Source: Bettongia penicillata ogilbyi (lineage: Eukaryota > Chordata > Mammalia > Diprotodontia > Potoroidae). Taken from it: DNA of 64,000 nucleotides. Shown here piece by piece: positions 45,654 through 55,778 of this stretch (its first letter is position 1; every line of letters begins with the position of its first letter). Location: positions 1,798,220 through 1,862,219 of the forward strand of contig JAJHZJ010000121.1 of assembly GCA_023548195.1 (NCBI GenBank). Reading direction: 5' to 3'. A program made the translations under genes and the position numbers. Below the pieces are notes generated by a model. It saw only the letters and a list, made by a program, of their open reading frames with translations, was not told the DNA's origin and made no database searches.

Positions 45654-47593
45654 GAAGTTGCAGATTACAAAATAAACCCACACAAATCATCTACATTTCT
45701 ATATATTACTCACAAAACCCAACAGCAAGAGATAGAAAGAGAAATCCCATTTAAAGCTACAGAAGACACTCTAAACAGACCCAGGGACTATATGAATACA
45801 ATTGCAAAACACTTTTTGGCACACATAAAGTCAGATCTAAGTAAGTGGAAAAACATCAGCTGCTTGTGCAACTGTTGGCCCAAGCCAATATCATAAAAAT
45901 GACAATTCTACCTAAATTAATTTACTTACTCAGTGCCATAGCAACCAAACTATCATATTATTATTTTCTAGAACTAGAAAAAAATAATATCAAAATTCAT
46001 CTGGAAGAACAAAAGGTCCAGAATAACAAGGGAACTAATGAAAAGAAATGCTAGGGAAGGTGTCCTAGCTCTACCAGAACTCAAATTGTGTTATAAAGCA
46101 GCAATTATCAAAACCAGTTGGTACTGGCTAAGAAACAGAGGGGTAGACCAGTGGAACATGTTATGTACTCAAGACACAGCAGTCAATGAACATAGCAATC
46201 TACTGTTGATAAACCCAGGGACCCCAGCTTCTGGGATAAGAACTCACTGTTTGACAAAAATTGCTGGGAAAACTGGATAGCAGTGTGGCAGAAACTGGGC
46301 ATAGATCAATAGTTGACACTGTACAAAAGAATAAAGTCCAAATGGGTACATGATCTAGGTATAAAGATAGATACTATAAACAAATTAGTGGAGCAAGGAG
46401 TAGTGTATTTGTCAGATTTATAGAGAATGTAGAAATCCTTGACTAAACAAGAAATAGAAAACGTCATGAAGTGCAAAATAGATAATTTTGATTAGATTAA
46501 ACTGAAAAGTTTTTGCACAAACAAACTCAGTGCAACCAAGATTAAGAGGGAAGCAGGGAACTGGGAAAGAATTTTTGCAACTAATGTCTGTGGTAAACGC
46601 CTTATTTCTAAAGTATATAGAGAACTGGGTCAAATGTATGAGAATACAAGTCATTCTCCAATTGAAATACGGTCAGAGAATATGAACAGGCAGTTTTCAG
46701 AGGAAGAAATCAAAACTATCTATAGTCATATGAAAAAATGCTCTAAATCACTCTTGATTAGAGAGATACAAATCAAAACAACTCTGAGGTACCACATCAC
46801 ACCTACCAGACTGACTAACATGACAGAACAGGAAGATGATAAATGTTGGAGAAGAAGTGGGAGAGTTGGAGCACTAATTCATTGTTAGTGGAGCTGTGAG
46901 CTGATCCAGACATTCTGGAGAGCAATTTAGAATGACGCCCAAAGGACTACAAAATTGTGCAAACCCTTTGACTCAGCAATATCACTTGTAGGACTGTATC
47001 CCCAAGAGAACATAAAAATGGGAAAGGGTCCCACACGTACAAAAATATTTATAGCAGCACTCTGTAGTTGCCAAAAACTGGAAATCAAGGGGATACCCAT
47101 CAATTGGGGAATGGCTGAACAGGTTGTGGTATATGAATGTAATGGAATACTATTGTGCTATAAGAAATGAACTGTAAGACTTCAGAGAGGCCTGGAAAGA
47201 CTTTTATGAACCAATGCTGAGTGAAAGGAGCAGAACCAGGAGAACTTTATACATAGCAACAACCACAGTGTTTGAGGAATTTTCCTGGTAGACTTAGTCC
47301 TTCATAGCAAAGCAAGGACCTAAAAAATTCCCAATCAACTTTTGAGGCAAAACACCTTCCACATTCAGAGAAAGAACTATGGAATTGGATCACAAAATGA
47401 AGCAGACCATTTTCTTTTGTGTTATGTTATGTTATGTTTTGTTTTGTGGTTTCTTCCATTCATTTTAACTCTTCTATTCAACATGACTATGGTGAAATTG
47501 TATTTAATAGGAATGTACGTGTAGAACCTATATAAGAATATAGAACACTGAAAACAAATAAAATAATTATTAAAAAACCAAAAAATTTTAAAA
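45654..47593 (+). mobile_element. 5'-truncated L1 (ORF2 C-terminus + 3'UTR) nested in HAL1 ORF1
   Basis: Insertion flanked by a 13-base duplication with one mismatch (AAGAGAAGTAGAG 45641-45653, AAGAGAAGCAGAG 47594-47606). It contains the last third of L1 ORF2 and a 3'UTR, ending in an A-rich tail ('aaataaaataattattaaaa'). Same orientation as its host. Because it landed inside ORF1, it creates a readable ORF1-ORF2 junction. Confidence 0.88.
45657..47250 (+). pseudogene. L1 ORF2, C-terminal third, broken
   Basis: In order: 'DYKINPHKSSTFLYI' (RT thumb), 'ITQNxLAHIKSDLSKWKNIS'-type block, 'MTILPKLIYLLSAIATKL', '[20 protein letters not shown]', then HMKKCSKSLLIREIQIKTTL, 'DDKCWRRSGRVGALIHC' (one Cys of the cysteine motif is Ser or Arg here), 'SAISLVGLYPQE', 'FIAALCSCQKLE' and 'NWGMAE'. 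Several frameshifts and stops. The endonuclease and RT palm are missing through 5' truncation, not deletion. This copy preserves the sequence just downstream of the break in the fragment at 1853. Confidence 0.85.
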
Positions 47594-47606
47594 AAGAGAA
47601 GCAGAG

Positions 47607-48480
47607 AAAAAATTGGGAAGAGAAATGAGAGTGATGTAAGAAAATCATGAAAATCAGATCAACATCTTGCTAAAGGAGACCCCCCCAAAATACTGAAGAA
47701 AATAACACCTTAAAAATAGACTAATCCAAATGGCAAAAGAAGTCCAAAAAGCCAATGAGGAGAAGAGTGCCTTAAAAAGCAGAATTGGCCAAATGGAAAA
47801 GGAGGTCCAAAAACTCACAGAAGAAAATAATTCCTTCAAAATTACAATGGAGCAAATGGAAGCTAATGATTTTTATAAGAAATCAAAAAATTATAAAATA
47901 GAATCAAAAGAATGAAAAAATAGAAGACATTGTGAAATATCTCATTGGAAAAACCACTGACCTTGAAAGTAGATCCAGGGGAGAAAATTTAAAAATTATT
48001 GGACTACCTGAAAGTCATGATTGAAAAAAAGGAGCTTAGACATCATCTTTCAAGAAGTTATCAAGGAAACTACCCTGATATTATAGAACCAGAGGGTAAA
48101 AGAAATTGAAAGAATCCACTGATTGCCTCTGGAAAGAGACTAAAAGGAAAACCCCTAGGAATATTGTAGCCAAATTCCAGAGTTCCCAGGTCAAGGAGAA
48201 AATATTGCGAGCAGCCAAAAAGAAACTATTCGAGTATTATGGAAATATAATCAGGATAACACAGTATCTAGTAGCTTCTACATTAAGGGATTGAAGGACT
48301 TGGAATATTATATTCTGGAGATCACAGGAGCTAGGATTAAAACCAAGGATTAACTATTGAGCAAAACTGAGTATAATCCTTCAGGGAAAAAAGTGTAGAG
48401 GACTTTCAAACATTCTTGATGAAAAAAGCAGAGCTGAATAGAAAATTTGACGTTCAAATACAAGAATCAAGAGAAGCATG
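47607..48480 (+). pseudogene. HAL1 ORF1, C-terminal part (continued)
   Basis: Resumes with 'KKLGREM', then the coiled coil (MAKEVQKANEEKSALKSRIG, 'MEKEVQKLTEENNSFKITM'), the RNA-recognition block, and 'YYGNIIRITQYLVASTLRD' at 48220-48290, where a stop falls at a former CGA codon. C-terminal domain sequence continues past it to about 48480. Multiple stops. Confidence 0.85.
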
Positions 48481-49484
48481 AAAAGGTAAACAGGAAAGAA
48501 ATCATAAGACACTTATCAAAGTTGAACTGTTTACATCCTTACATGGAAAAATGATATTTGTAACTTGTGAGACCTTTCTCAATATTGGAGTACCATATAT
48601 CAATATCTATCAATTGGGGTACCATATACCAATATCTAGATGATTGATAGATAGATGATAGATAGAGGGTACAGGGTGAGTTGAATATGAAGGAATGACA
48701 TCTAAAAAATAAAATTAGGGGGTGAGGGAGGAATATATTGGGAGGAGAAAGGGATATATAGAATGGGGTAAATTATCTCACATAAAAGAGGCAAGAAAAA
48801 GGTTTCACAATGGAGGGGAAGTGAGAAGGAATAAATGAACCTTACTCTCATCTGATTTGGCTTAAGGAAGGAATAACATACACACTCAATTGGGTATCTT
48901 ACCCTACAGGAAAGCAGGGGGGAAGGGGATAAGAGGGAGGAATGATAGATTGGAGGAGATGGTAGGCAGAAGCAAACACTCTAGAAAAGGGACAAAGTTG
49001 AAGGAGGAAATAGAATAATTGGGTGGCAGGATAGGATAGTCACAACATGACTATTATGGAAGTGTTTTGCATAACTACATATGTATAACCTATGTTGAAT
49101 TGCTTGCCTTCTCAATGAGGGTGGGTGGGGAGGGAAGAAGGGAGAGAATTTGTGACTTAAAGTTTTAAAAATAAATGTTAAAAAATTATTTTTTACATGT
49201 TACTGGGAAATAAGATATAGTCAATGGGGATAGAAATCTGTCTTGCCCTTCAAGAAAGTAAAGGGGAAAGGGATAAAAGGGGGGGATGATAAAAGGGAGG
49301 GCAGATTGGAGGAAAGGGTAATCAGAATGCATGCCATCTTGGGGTTGGGGGAAGGAGAGAGATGGGGAGAAAATTTGAAACTCAAAATCGTGTGGAAATG
49401 AATTTTGAAAACTAAAAATAAATAAAATTTTTAAAAAGATATGCTCAGACCTAAGTAGGTACATCATACTTATCCATATTTAGG

Positions 49485-49620
49485 TATACACACACATTCA
49501 CACACACACATAAAAGTCCACATATATGTGTGTATATACTGTGTATATTTCTGTATGTGTGTATATGCATGCATATATATGTATGTGTACATATATACAT
49601 TTATGTGTGTGTATATATGT
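49485..49620. repeat. (CA)n/(TATG)n low-complexity tract
   Basis: 'cacacacattcacacacac' followed by 'tatgtatgtgtacatat'-type repeats, immediately beyond the HAL1 3' duplication. Confidence 0.85.
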
Positions 49621-49621
49621 T

Positions 49622-50120
49622 GTTTGTTCTTTATTTTCAAAGAGGATTAATGACATCATGGGGTGATGTCCTGACTTGTGTGTGAATTGGATTTAAGTGA
49701 GGCAGAGTCGCAGAAAGTCATCAGCTTCATTCTGTCTTCCTGAATGTTAGAAGTCTAGTGGCAGGACAAAAATCAAGATGGCTGTCGCTGGCCTGGGATG
49801 CAGTGGATGACCACAGTGTCTTTGGTGTCTGATTAAGCTCTAAGTGCTCCACAGTGCTTGCTTCAACTGCCTTCATGGTGTGTGGAGCGAAATGTTCTCA
49901 TCTACTCACTGCACTAGGGAAAGTCTTCACCTGCTTGGGATAGGCATCCCGGTAACTCACTGACAGGTTTTGAGGTCTCAACTTATTTTAGCCTGTCTGC
50001 CAAGACTTTTTTCACTTCAGCTTCCTATAGTCACGGATGAGAATTGGGTGAATCAGGAAGACAGCAAAGATGGATGAGAAGCATCTGAAAAGTGCTGAGC
50101 AAGCCCTCAACACAAGAGGT
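49622..50120 (-). repeat. RTE-tailed SINE, minus strand, near full length
   Basis: Antisense of the element at 6960-7350 and longer: 'ttctttattttcaaagagg', 'gaattggatttaagtgagg', 'ggcctgggatgcagtgg', 'agtctagtggcaggac', then 'cttcacctgcttgggatag'. About 500 bases, the longest copy here. Confidence 0.75.
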
Positions 50121-50129
50121 GCTAGTCCT

Positions 50130-50335
50130 CTTGACTACCTCATACATACGTACATATATGCACATACATACATATACATGTGTATGTATCTATGTATGTC
50201 CATGTAGTATCTATGTATGTCCATGTATATATATAGGTGTATGAGTATGTACATGTATTATGTATATACATGTATATGTGTACTATGTATGTACATGTAT
50301 ACATAAGTATATGAGTATATGTGCATGCATTCGTG
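50130..50335. repeat. TATG/TACATG simple-repeat tract
   Basis: About 200 bases of 'tacatacatatacatg', 'gtatctatgtatgtcc' and similar variants. Confidence 0.9.
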
Positions 50336-50337
50336 TG

Positions 50338-50425
50338 TGTTCATCCTTCATTGCCAAAGAAGACCATGCTATCAGAGAAATAATGACATGACTTGCACTT
50401 GACTTTGTTTTGAGTGAGGGAGGGC
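50338..50425 (-). repeat. RTE-type SINE tail, minus strand (1)
   Basis: 'catccttcattgccaaagaa' and 'atgacatgacttgcacttg' then 'tttgttttgagtgaggg'. Terminal fragment only. Confidence 0.8.
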
Positions 50426-50467
50426 TGTTCATTCATATATGCTGTGTGAATATTGTGCCAATGTTGT

Positions 50468-50565
50468 TGTCTGTCCTTCATTCTTGAAGAGAATTGCCAT
50501 GCAAGTGAATTGAAGTGAGGGAGGGCTGTGCCTCACTTTCTCTTCCAGGGCCGTCTGGGTCCAAA
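50468..50565 (-). repeat. RTE-type SINE tail, minus strand (2)
   Basis: 'gtctgtccttcattcttgaa' and 'ttgaagtgagggagggctg' then 'ccagggccgtctgggtcc'. A second truncated tail 40 bases from the first. Confidence 0.8.
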
Positions 50566-51307
50566 CATATATGTACATGTATTTGGTTGATGATTATATT
50601 GATTAGAGTTCTTAAATCTTTTAAAATTAACAATAACTTTTATAGAGCATTCTTGGGGAGGTCCAGTGACTTGTACTGTCAGAAAAGTTCATATGCAACA
50701 TGGTCAACATAGTTCAGTCCAAGGGGAATGTCTCGTTGTAACCATTGCAGGTCAAAAGCCACCTTCACCATAGCCATGTTTACTATCTCTAAGATTACCC
50801 GCTGAGTGGATCTTGATTGCCCAACAAGTCAATGATATGGACTCTTCCAAAGTAGACTCCCTATCAGGGTTCTATGCCACATCCTAACTATCCATTCTAG
50901 GATGCATTTCTATCAGAGTGGCATCTCCTCACATTCCTTCACTCTCCGTTTTATTGTCTGGCTTTAGGCAACACAGCTTCCCAAGGCTCTAGAATAAACT
51001 AATGCTTGGTCCCATTAACTTTAGAATAATCTTTGGTTTTTCAGGCCAAATATTTTTTAGCCCAACAAACTGTCTGTGCCTCAGCTGTGCCCTTTCCTTC
51101 ACTTTGTGATTTACCCTTTTCTTCTGCCCTGTCCTCACTCTGAAACCCTCATTGCTTTGCCACTCCCAGGTTGTAACCTCAGAGGTGAAAAACTAAATAG
51201 ACAGGCCTGAGCAGGGCCTACCTCTTCCTTATAAAATGCCTGAACTGCCCAGATCCCCAGCTGTCTTGAGGCTAGAGCTTTCTTGAGTAACTATGTACCA
51301 GTTCCTG
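50566..51307. other. Unassigned sequence
   Basis: No recognisable repeat or exon; ordinary composition. Confidence 0.35.
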
Positions 51308-51319
51308 GGAGTAGCCTCT

Positions 51320-51481
51320 TTCTTTCTTTCTTTCATTTTTTTTTGGTGAGGCAATTGGGGTTAAGTGACTTGCCCAGGATCACACAGCTAGTAAGTGTCA
51401 AGTCTTTGAGGTTGGATTTGAACTCAGTTTCTCCTGACTCCAGGGCCAGTACACTAGCCATTGTGCCACCTAACTGCCCTT
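51320..51481 (-). repeat. Short MAR1-head SINE with poly(A), young-looking
   Basis: Antisense SINE: a T-rich tail on the left (TTTC repeats then T8), then 'tgaggcaattggggttaag', 'cacacagctagtaagtgtc' and 'gtgccacctaactgccct'. It lacks the MAR1 3' half and instead ends in an A tail, so it looks L1-dependent. Bracketed by a 12-base duplication with one mismatch (GGAGTAGCCTCT 51308-51319, A for G in 51482-51493). About 162 bases. Confidence 0.88.
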
Positions 51482-52443
51482 GGAGTAACCTCTCTCAAGA
51501 TCTTTATAGCTGAAGAACTCTTGTGTCCAAAATACCCTGACCACATTCTTTTTGGAATCCCTATGATCTTCTCTGTCTTTCAGAGGCAATAGGCCTGGCT
51601 CCAATGTCAGGCTTACTACTTAAATCTTTTTTTTTTTTTTTAAATATTTATTTATTTATTTAACTTTTTACATTCATTTTCACAAAATTTTGGGTTCCAA
51701 ATTTTCTCTCCTTTTATCCCCTCCCCCCACCCCAATACACCAAGCAATCTAATTTTCCCTATCTCCAATCTGCACTCTCTTCTGTCATCCCTCCCTTTTC
51801 TTGTCTCCATCTTCTCTTTTCTTCTGTAGGGCCAGATGACTTTCTATTCCTCATTAACTGTATGTCTTCTTTTCTAGTAGCAACAACAATACTAAACAGT
51901 TGTTCCTAAAACTTTGAGTTCCAAATTCTCCCCATCCCTCCCTCCCCACCCATTCCCTTTGGGAAGGCAGGCAATTCAATATAGGCCATATCTGTGTAGT
52001 TTTGCAAATGACTTCAATAATAGTCATGTTGTGTAAGACTAACTGGATTACCATCCCTCCTAACCTGCCCCTCATTGTTTCTCTTCTGTCTTTTGATCCT
52101 GTCCCTCCCCAAGTGTTGACTTCAAATTGCTCCCTCCTCCCTTTGCCCTCCCTTCCATCATCTCCCCCCTTGCTTATCTCCTTCTCCCCCACTTTCCTAT
52201 ACTGTAAGATAGGTTTTCATACCAAAATGAGTGTGCATTTTATTCCTTCCTTTATTCAAATGTGATGAGGGTAAACTTCTTGGTTTTTTTTTTCCTCAAC
52301 TCTCCTCTTTTTCCCTCCACTAAAAAGTCTCCTGCTTGCCTCTTAAATGACATATAATTACCCCATTCCATTTCACCCTCTTTCCTCCCACTACATTTCT
52401 CTCTCACCATTTACCTTAATTTCTTTTAAGATATGGTCCCATC

Positions 52444-52965
52444 GAGGCCTGGAAGGACTTATATGACCTGATGCTCAGTGAAAGGAGCAGAGCCAGGAGA
52501 ACTTTGTGCACAGCAACGACCACAGTGTGCAAGAGTTTCTTCTGGTAGACTTGGAACTTTGTAATAACACAAGAACTTACTGAGGAAAAAAAAAAATCCT
52601 AATGTCGGTCTTCAAAGGCAAAATGCCTTCCACACTCAGAGAAAGAAATGTGGAAGCCACTTGCAGAATGTAGCAGATCATGTTTGTGTGTGGGGGGTTT
52701 CAGTGTAATATGTGTTGATTTGTTATATGATTTCTTCCATTTATTTTAGTTCGACTACATAGCATGAATATAGTGAAAATGTGCTCAATAGGAAAGTATA
52801 TGTAGAACCTAAACAGAATTGTATGCTGTCATGGGGAGGGAGGGGGGTATTGAGGGAAGGGTGGGGGGAATAAAATCTTAACTTTAAGGAAATGATTGTA
52901 AAACATTAAAAAAAATAAAATTATAAAAAAAATAAAAAGAAATAAAAAAAATTAAAAAAAAAAAA
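52444..52965 (+). mobile_element. 5'-truncated L1 3' end nested in HAL1 3'UTR
   Basis: Begins at 'gaggcctggaaggac' (ORF2 terminus, matching 47190-47215) and ends in a long A-rich tail. Perfect 16-base duplication AAGATATGGTCCCATC (52428-52443 and 52966-52981). It lies opposite in orientation to its host and must post-date it. Confidence 0.92.
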
Positions 52966-53205
52966 AAGATATGGTCCCATCCTATTCAATTCACTCTGTG
53001 CTCTCTGTCTCTGTATGTATGTGCATGTGTGTATGTGTGTGTTCGTGCATGCGTGTACATGTGTGTGTGTGGTCCCACCAACTACCCAGATACTGAAAAG
53101 TTTTAAGAGTTACAAATATTGTCTTTCCATGTATGAATGTAAACAGTTCACTTCTGGTAAGTCCCTTATGACTTCTCTTTGCCGTTTACTTTTTCATGCT
53201 TCTTC

Positions 53206-54300
53206 TCATTCTTGTGTTTGAAAGTCAAATTTTCTTTTCAGCTCTGGTCTTTTCATCAAGAATGTTTGAGAGTCCTCTGTTTCATTGAAAGACCATATTT
53301 TCCCCTGAAGTATTATACTCAGTTTTGCTGGGTAGGTGAGTCTTGGTTTGAGTCCTAGTTCCTTTGACTTCCTATTCCACGCCCTTCGATCCCTTCATGT
53401 AGAAGCTGCTAGATCTTGAGTTATTCTGATTTTATTTCCACAATACTGGAATTGTTTCTTTCTAGCTGCTTGTAAGATTTTCTCCTTGAGCTGGGAGTTC
53501 TGGAATTTGGCCACAATGTTCCTAGGAGTTTCTCTTTTTGGATCTCTTTCAGGTGGTGATCGATGGATTCTTTCAATACTTATTTTGCCCTCTGGTTCTA
53601 GAATGTCAGGGCAGTTTTCCTTGATAATTTCATGGAAGATGATATCTAGGCTCTTTTTTTGATCATGGCTTTCAGGTAGTCCCATAATTTTTAAATTGTC
53701 TCTCCTGGATCTATTTTCCAGGTCAGTTGTTTTTCCCATGAGATATTTCACATTCTCTTCCATTTTTTCATTCTTTTGGTTTTGTTTGGTGATTTCTTGG
53801 TTTCTCGTAAAGTCACTAGACTCCATCTGTTCCATTCTAATTTTGAGAGAACTATTATCTTCAGTGAGCTTTTGAACCTCCTTTTCCATTTGGCTAATTT
53901 TGCTTTTGAAAGCATTCTTCTCCTCATTGGCTTTTTGAACCTCTTTTTCCAATTGAGTGAGCCTATATTTCAAGGTGTTATTTTCTTCAGCATTTTTTTG
54001 GGTCTCCTTTACCAAGGTATTGACCCGTTTTTCATAATTTTCTTGCATCTCTTTCATTTCTCTTCCCAGTTTTTCCTCCACCTGTCTAACTTGCTTTTCA
54101 AAATCCTTTTTGAGCTCTTCCAAGGCCTGAGCCCACCTGACATCCCCCTGGGATGTCTGGGGTACCGAGGCCCCGCCCTCCACGTCTTTCCCTGATGGCA
54201 AGAATATGTCCTCGTCATCATCAGATCCAAAAGTTGGGATCATTTTCATCTGTTCAAAAAAACTCTCTATAGTCTTATTTTTATTCCCTTTTCTAGGCAT
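53206..54300 (-). pseudogene. HAL1 ORF1, single in-frame stop
   Basis: 364-codon frame starting MPRKGNKNKTIESFFEQ at 54300. Residues ~25-55 are acidic and low-complexity. Residues ~56-165 form a long coiled coil with repeated EKEVQKANEEK/EKEVQKLTEDN heptads. Residues ~193-285 are the RNA-recognition domain (LENRSRRDNLKIMGLPE at 194-210). The C-terminal domain follows. A TGA at codon 302 (53395-53397) truncates it within that domain, where the sister copies have TTA (Leu). After it the frame stays open to a stop at 53206-53208, reading KELGLKPRLTYPAKLS, the conserved 'PRLxYPAKLS' of L1 ORF1p. Otherwise no frameshift was seen. Its product would be an RNA-binding chaperone lacking part of the C-terminal domain unless the TGA is read through. 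Confidence 0.9.
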
Positions 54301-55118
54301 TTTCCCAGCCAGTTACTTGAATTCTGAGATTCCTCTCTTCCCCTGCCTAGATCCGCCCAGCTAGTGCTTGGGGTCTGAGATTCAAATGGGCTTTCCGCAG
54401 CAGGTGTGGCTGCTATTCAATGTGAGCTTTAGTTCTGGTGCTGGGGTGGGGGCAGGGCCACCTCCCAGGCTCAGTTCCCTCAGGGGCTTTATGCAGAGAC
54501 CTTCAGTAATGGAGCAGGGTGGGGCAGGGCCGTCTCCCAGGCTCAGCTCCTTTAGGGGGTTTATGCAGAGACCTTCAGTAATGGAGCGGGTGGGGCAGGG
54601 CCGTCTCCCACGCTCAGCTCCTTCAGGTGGTTTATGCAGAGACTTTCAGTAATGAAGATCCTGCCTGCTGCTGGGGGAGTCCCACCCCCGCTTCTGCCTC
54701 CGCCACTTCCTGCCCCTGCCTCTGCCTCCGCCGCTTCCTCCCGAGGGGGCCCGAGCCACGGAGATACCCCACTCCCCTCTCTGCCAGCCCAGCCATCTCT
54801 CTCACTGACCTGTAGCTTCTGTGGGCGGAGGGACCTTCCCAGCTGCCGGAGCTTCCGTCCCTGAAGCCTGCTCGGATCAGCTTCTCTGGGGCTGCAGCCA
54901 GGGCAGCGCTGGGGTGGGGTCCGCTTTCTGGGGCATGACGGACCCTGGGGATGACTCTCCACGGCTCTCTGGAATGGAAATCTCTTCCACTATGTTTCTG
55001 CACACCCTGCAGTGATCCAGAACATATAGGGAACTCTTCTTACATTAAATCTATGGGCTGTGGGTTCGGAGCTCGCATACGTGCGTCTTTCTACTCCGCC
55101 ATCTTGACTCTGCCCCCT
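54301..55118 (-). promoter_or_regulatory. HAL1 GC-rich 5'UTR / internal promoter region
   Basis: 818 bases of GC- and CpG-enriched sequence upstream of ORF1 on the minus strand; L1-type 5'UTRs act as internal promoters. The 5' end is 'gtcaagatggcggagtag'. The 3' part (54446-54658) consists of three ~71-base tandem units. Promoter activity is inferred from family knowledge, not from a recognised core element. Confidence 0.65.
54446..54658. repeat. Three ~71-base tandem units in HAL1 5'UTR
   Basis: Successive units each contain 'ggggcagggcc', 'tcccaggctcag' (third unit 'cccacgctcag'), 'tttatgcagagac' and 'ttcagtaatg'. Their starts are spaced 72 and 71 bases apart. The mini-HAL1 5'UTR (18985 onward) has a single diverged unit. 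Confidence 0.9.
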
Positions 55119-55133
55119 TTACTACTTAAATCT

Positions 55134-55658
55134 TAATGCTCCTGTCTGTTTCTCCCACCCCATCTGTGGTCTTCTTAAGGCATCCTCAATTATCCATGTG
55201 GCTTTGAGCATGCCAATAAAGGGTACCTATTGGTATCAGCATGTTCATCTAATCTTTCTATAAATTTTCAGCAACAGGCTCTTTGATTCAGGTCCAACAG
55301 ATACCTATTTCTAGCTACCATCATTGACATTGTGTTGGCTTCAGCTGGTGCATCTATCTGTCCTTGCCTCTGGTAGACTTACTTTCTTCACATAGGAATT
55401 CCTAGTTCTCTGTTCTGTAGTGTAACCTTTCCTTCCAGGACTGTTCCTGCTTGCATTGCTGGGCTGGTACCACAGTGGAAATGTAAACCATGGTTCAACC
55501 TGCAGAGCAAGAGCCTAAGGAACTGAGTTTTATTACTGGCCACCATTTTGCATGGATTTTAGGGCCTTCATGCTGGGCCCCTGCCCTGCCTTGTAATTCC
55601 ACTGAAATACTTTCTTTTCCAAATTCCAGTGCATCACTTTCAACCTCTCTTCTAGGTA
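55134..55658. other. Unassigned sequence
   Basis: No repeat or exon recognised. Confidence 0.35.
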
Positions 55659-55671
55659 ACCATTTAAAGTT

Positions 55672-55765
55672 GTATGTTCGTCCTTCGTTGCCGAAAAAGA
55701 CCACGCCATCAGAGAAATGATGACATGACTTGCACTTGACTTTGTTTTGAGTGAGGGAGGGTTGT
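55672..55765 (-). repeat. RTE-type SINE tail with perfect duplication
   Basis: 94-base insertion carrying only the RTE-like tail ('gtccttcgttgccgaaaaag', 'tttgttttgagtgaggg'). Bracketed by a perfect 13-base duplication ACCATTTAAAGTT (55659-55671 and 55766-55778). This shows that the tail alone can be inserted and that the family was recently mobile. Confidence 0.9.
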
Positions 55766-55778
55766 ACCATTTAAAGTT

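Larger units (their letters stand above)
44865..49430 (+). mobile_element. HAL1 element, plus strand, with an L1 nested in ORF1
   Basis: Outer element bounded by an 18-base duplication with one mismatch (TTAAAAAGATATGTTCAG at 44847-44864, with C for T at 49431-49448; a few of the A residues may be tail). The 5'UTR is 44865-45466. ORF1 begins at 45467, is interrupted at 45653, resumes at 47607 and runs to about 48480. The 3'UTR is then followed to 'aataaataaaattttt'. There is no ORF2 between ORF1 and the 3'UTR. Without the nested 1.94 kb the element is about 2.6 kb, the same size as the 19545 copy and with the same 5'UTR type. Confidence 0.9.
51628..55118 (-). mobile_element. Best-preserved HAL1 element, minus strand
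   Basis: Complete HAL1 between perfect 15-base duplications TTACTACTTAAATCT (51613-51627 and 55119-55133). On the minus strand: GC-rich 5'UTR 55118-54301, ORF1 54300-53206, then about 1.05 kb of 3'UTR (not counting the nested insert) and an A tail read as T15 at 51627-51641. No ORF2 is present. A 522-base L1 3' end has inserted into the 3'UTR (52444-52965). The near-intact ORF1 and perfect duplication suggest a comparatively recent insertion. Confidence 0.93.

Noticed and set aside
53776..54195. 139-codon plus-strand frame
   Set aside because: Shadow of the antisense coiled-coil ORF1; the periodic Leu/Phe pattern comes from reading heptads backwards.
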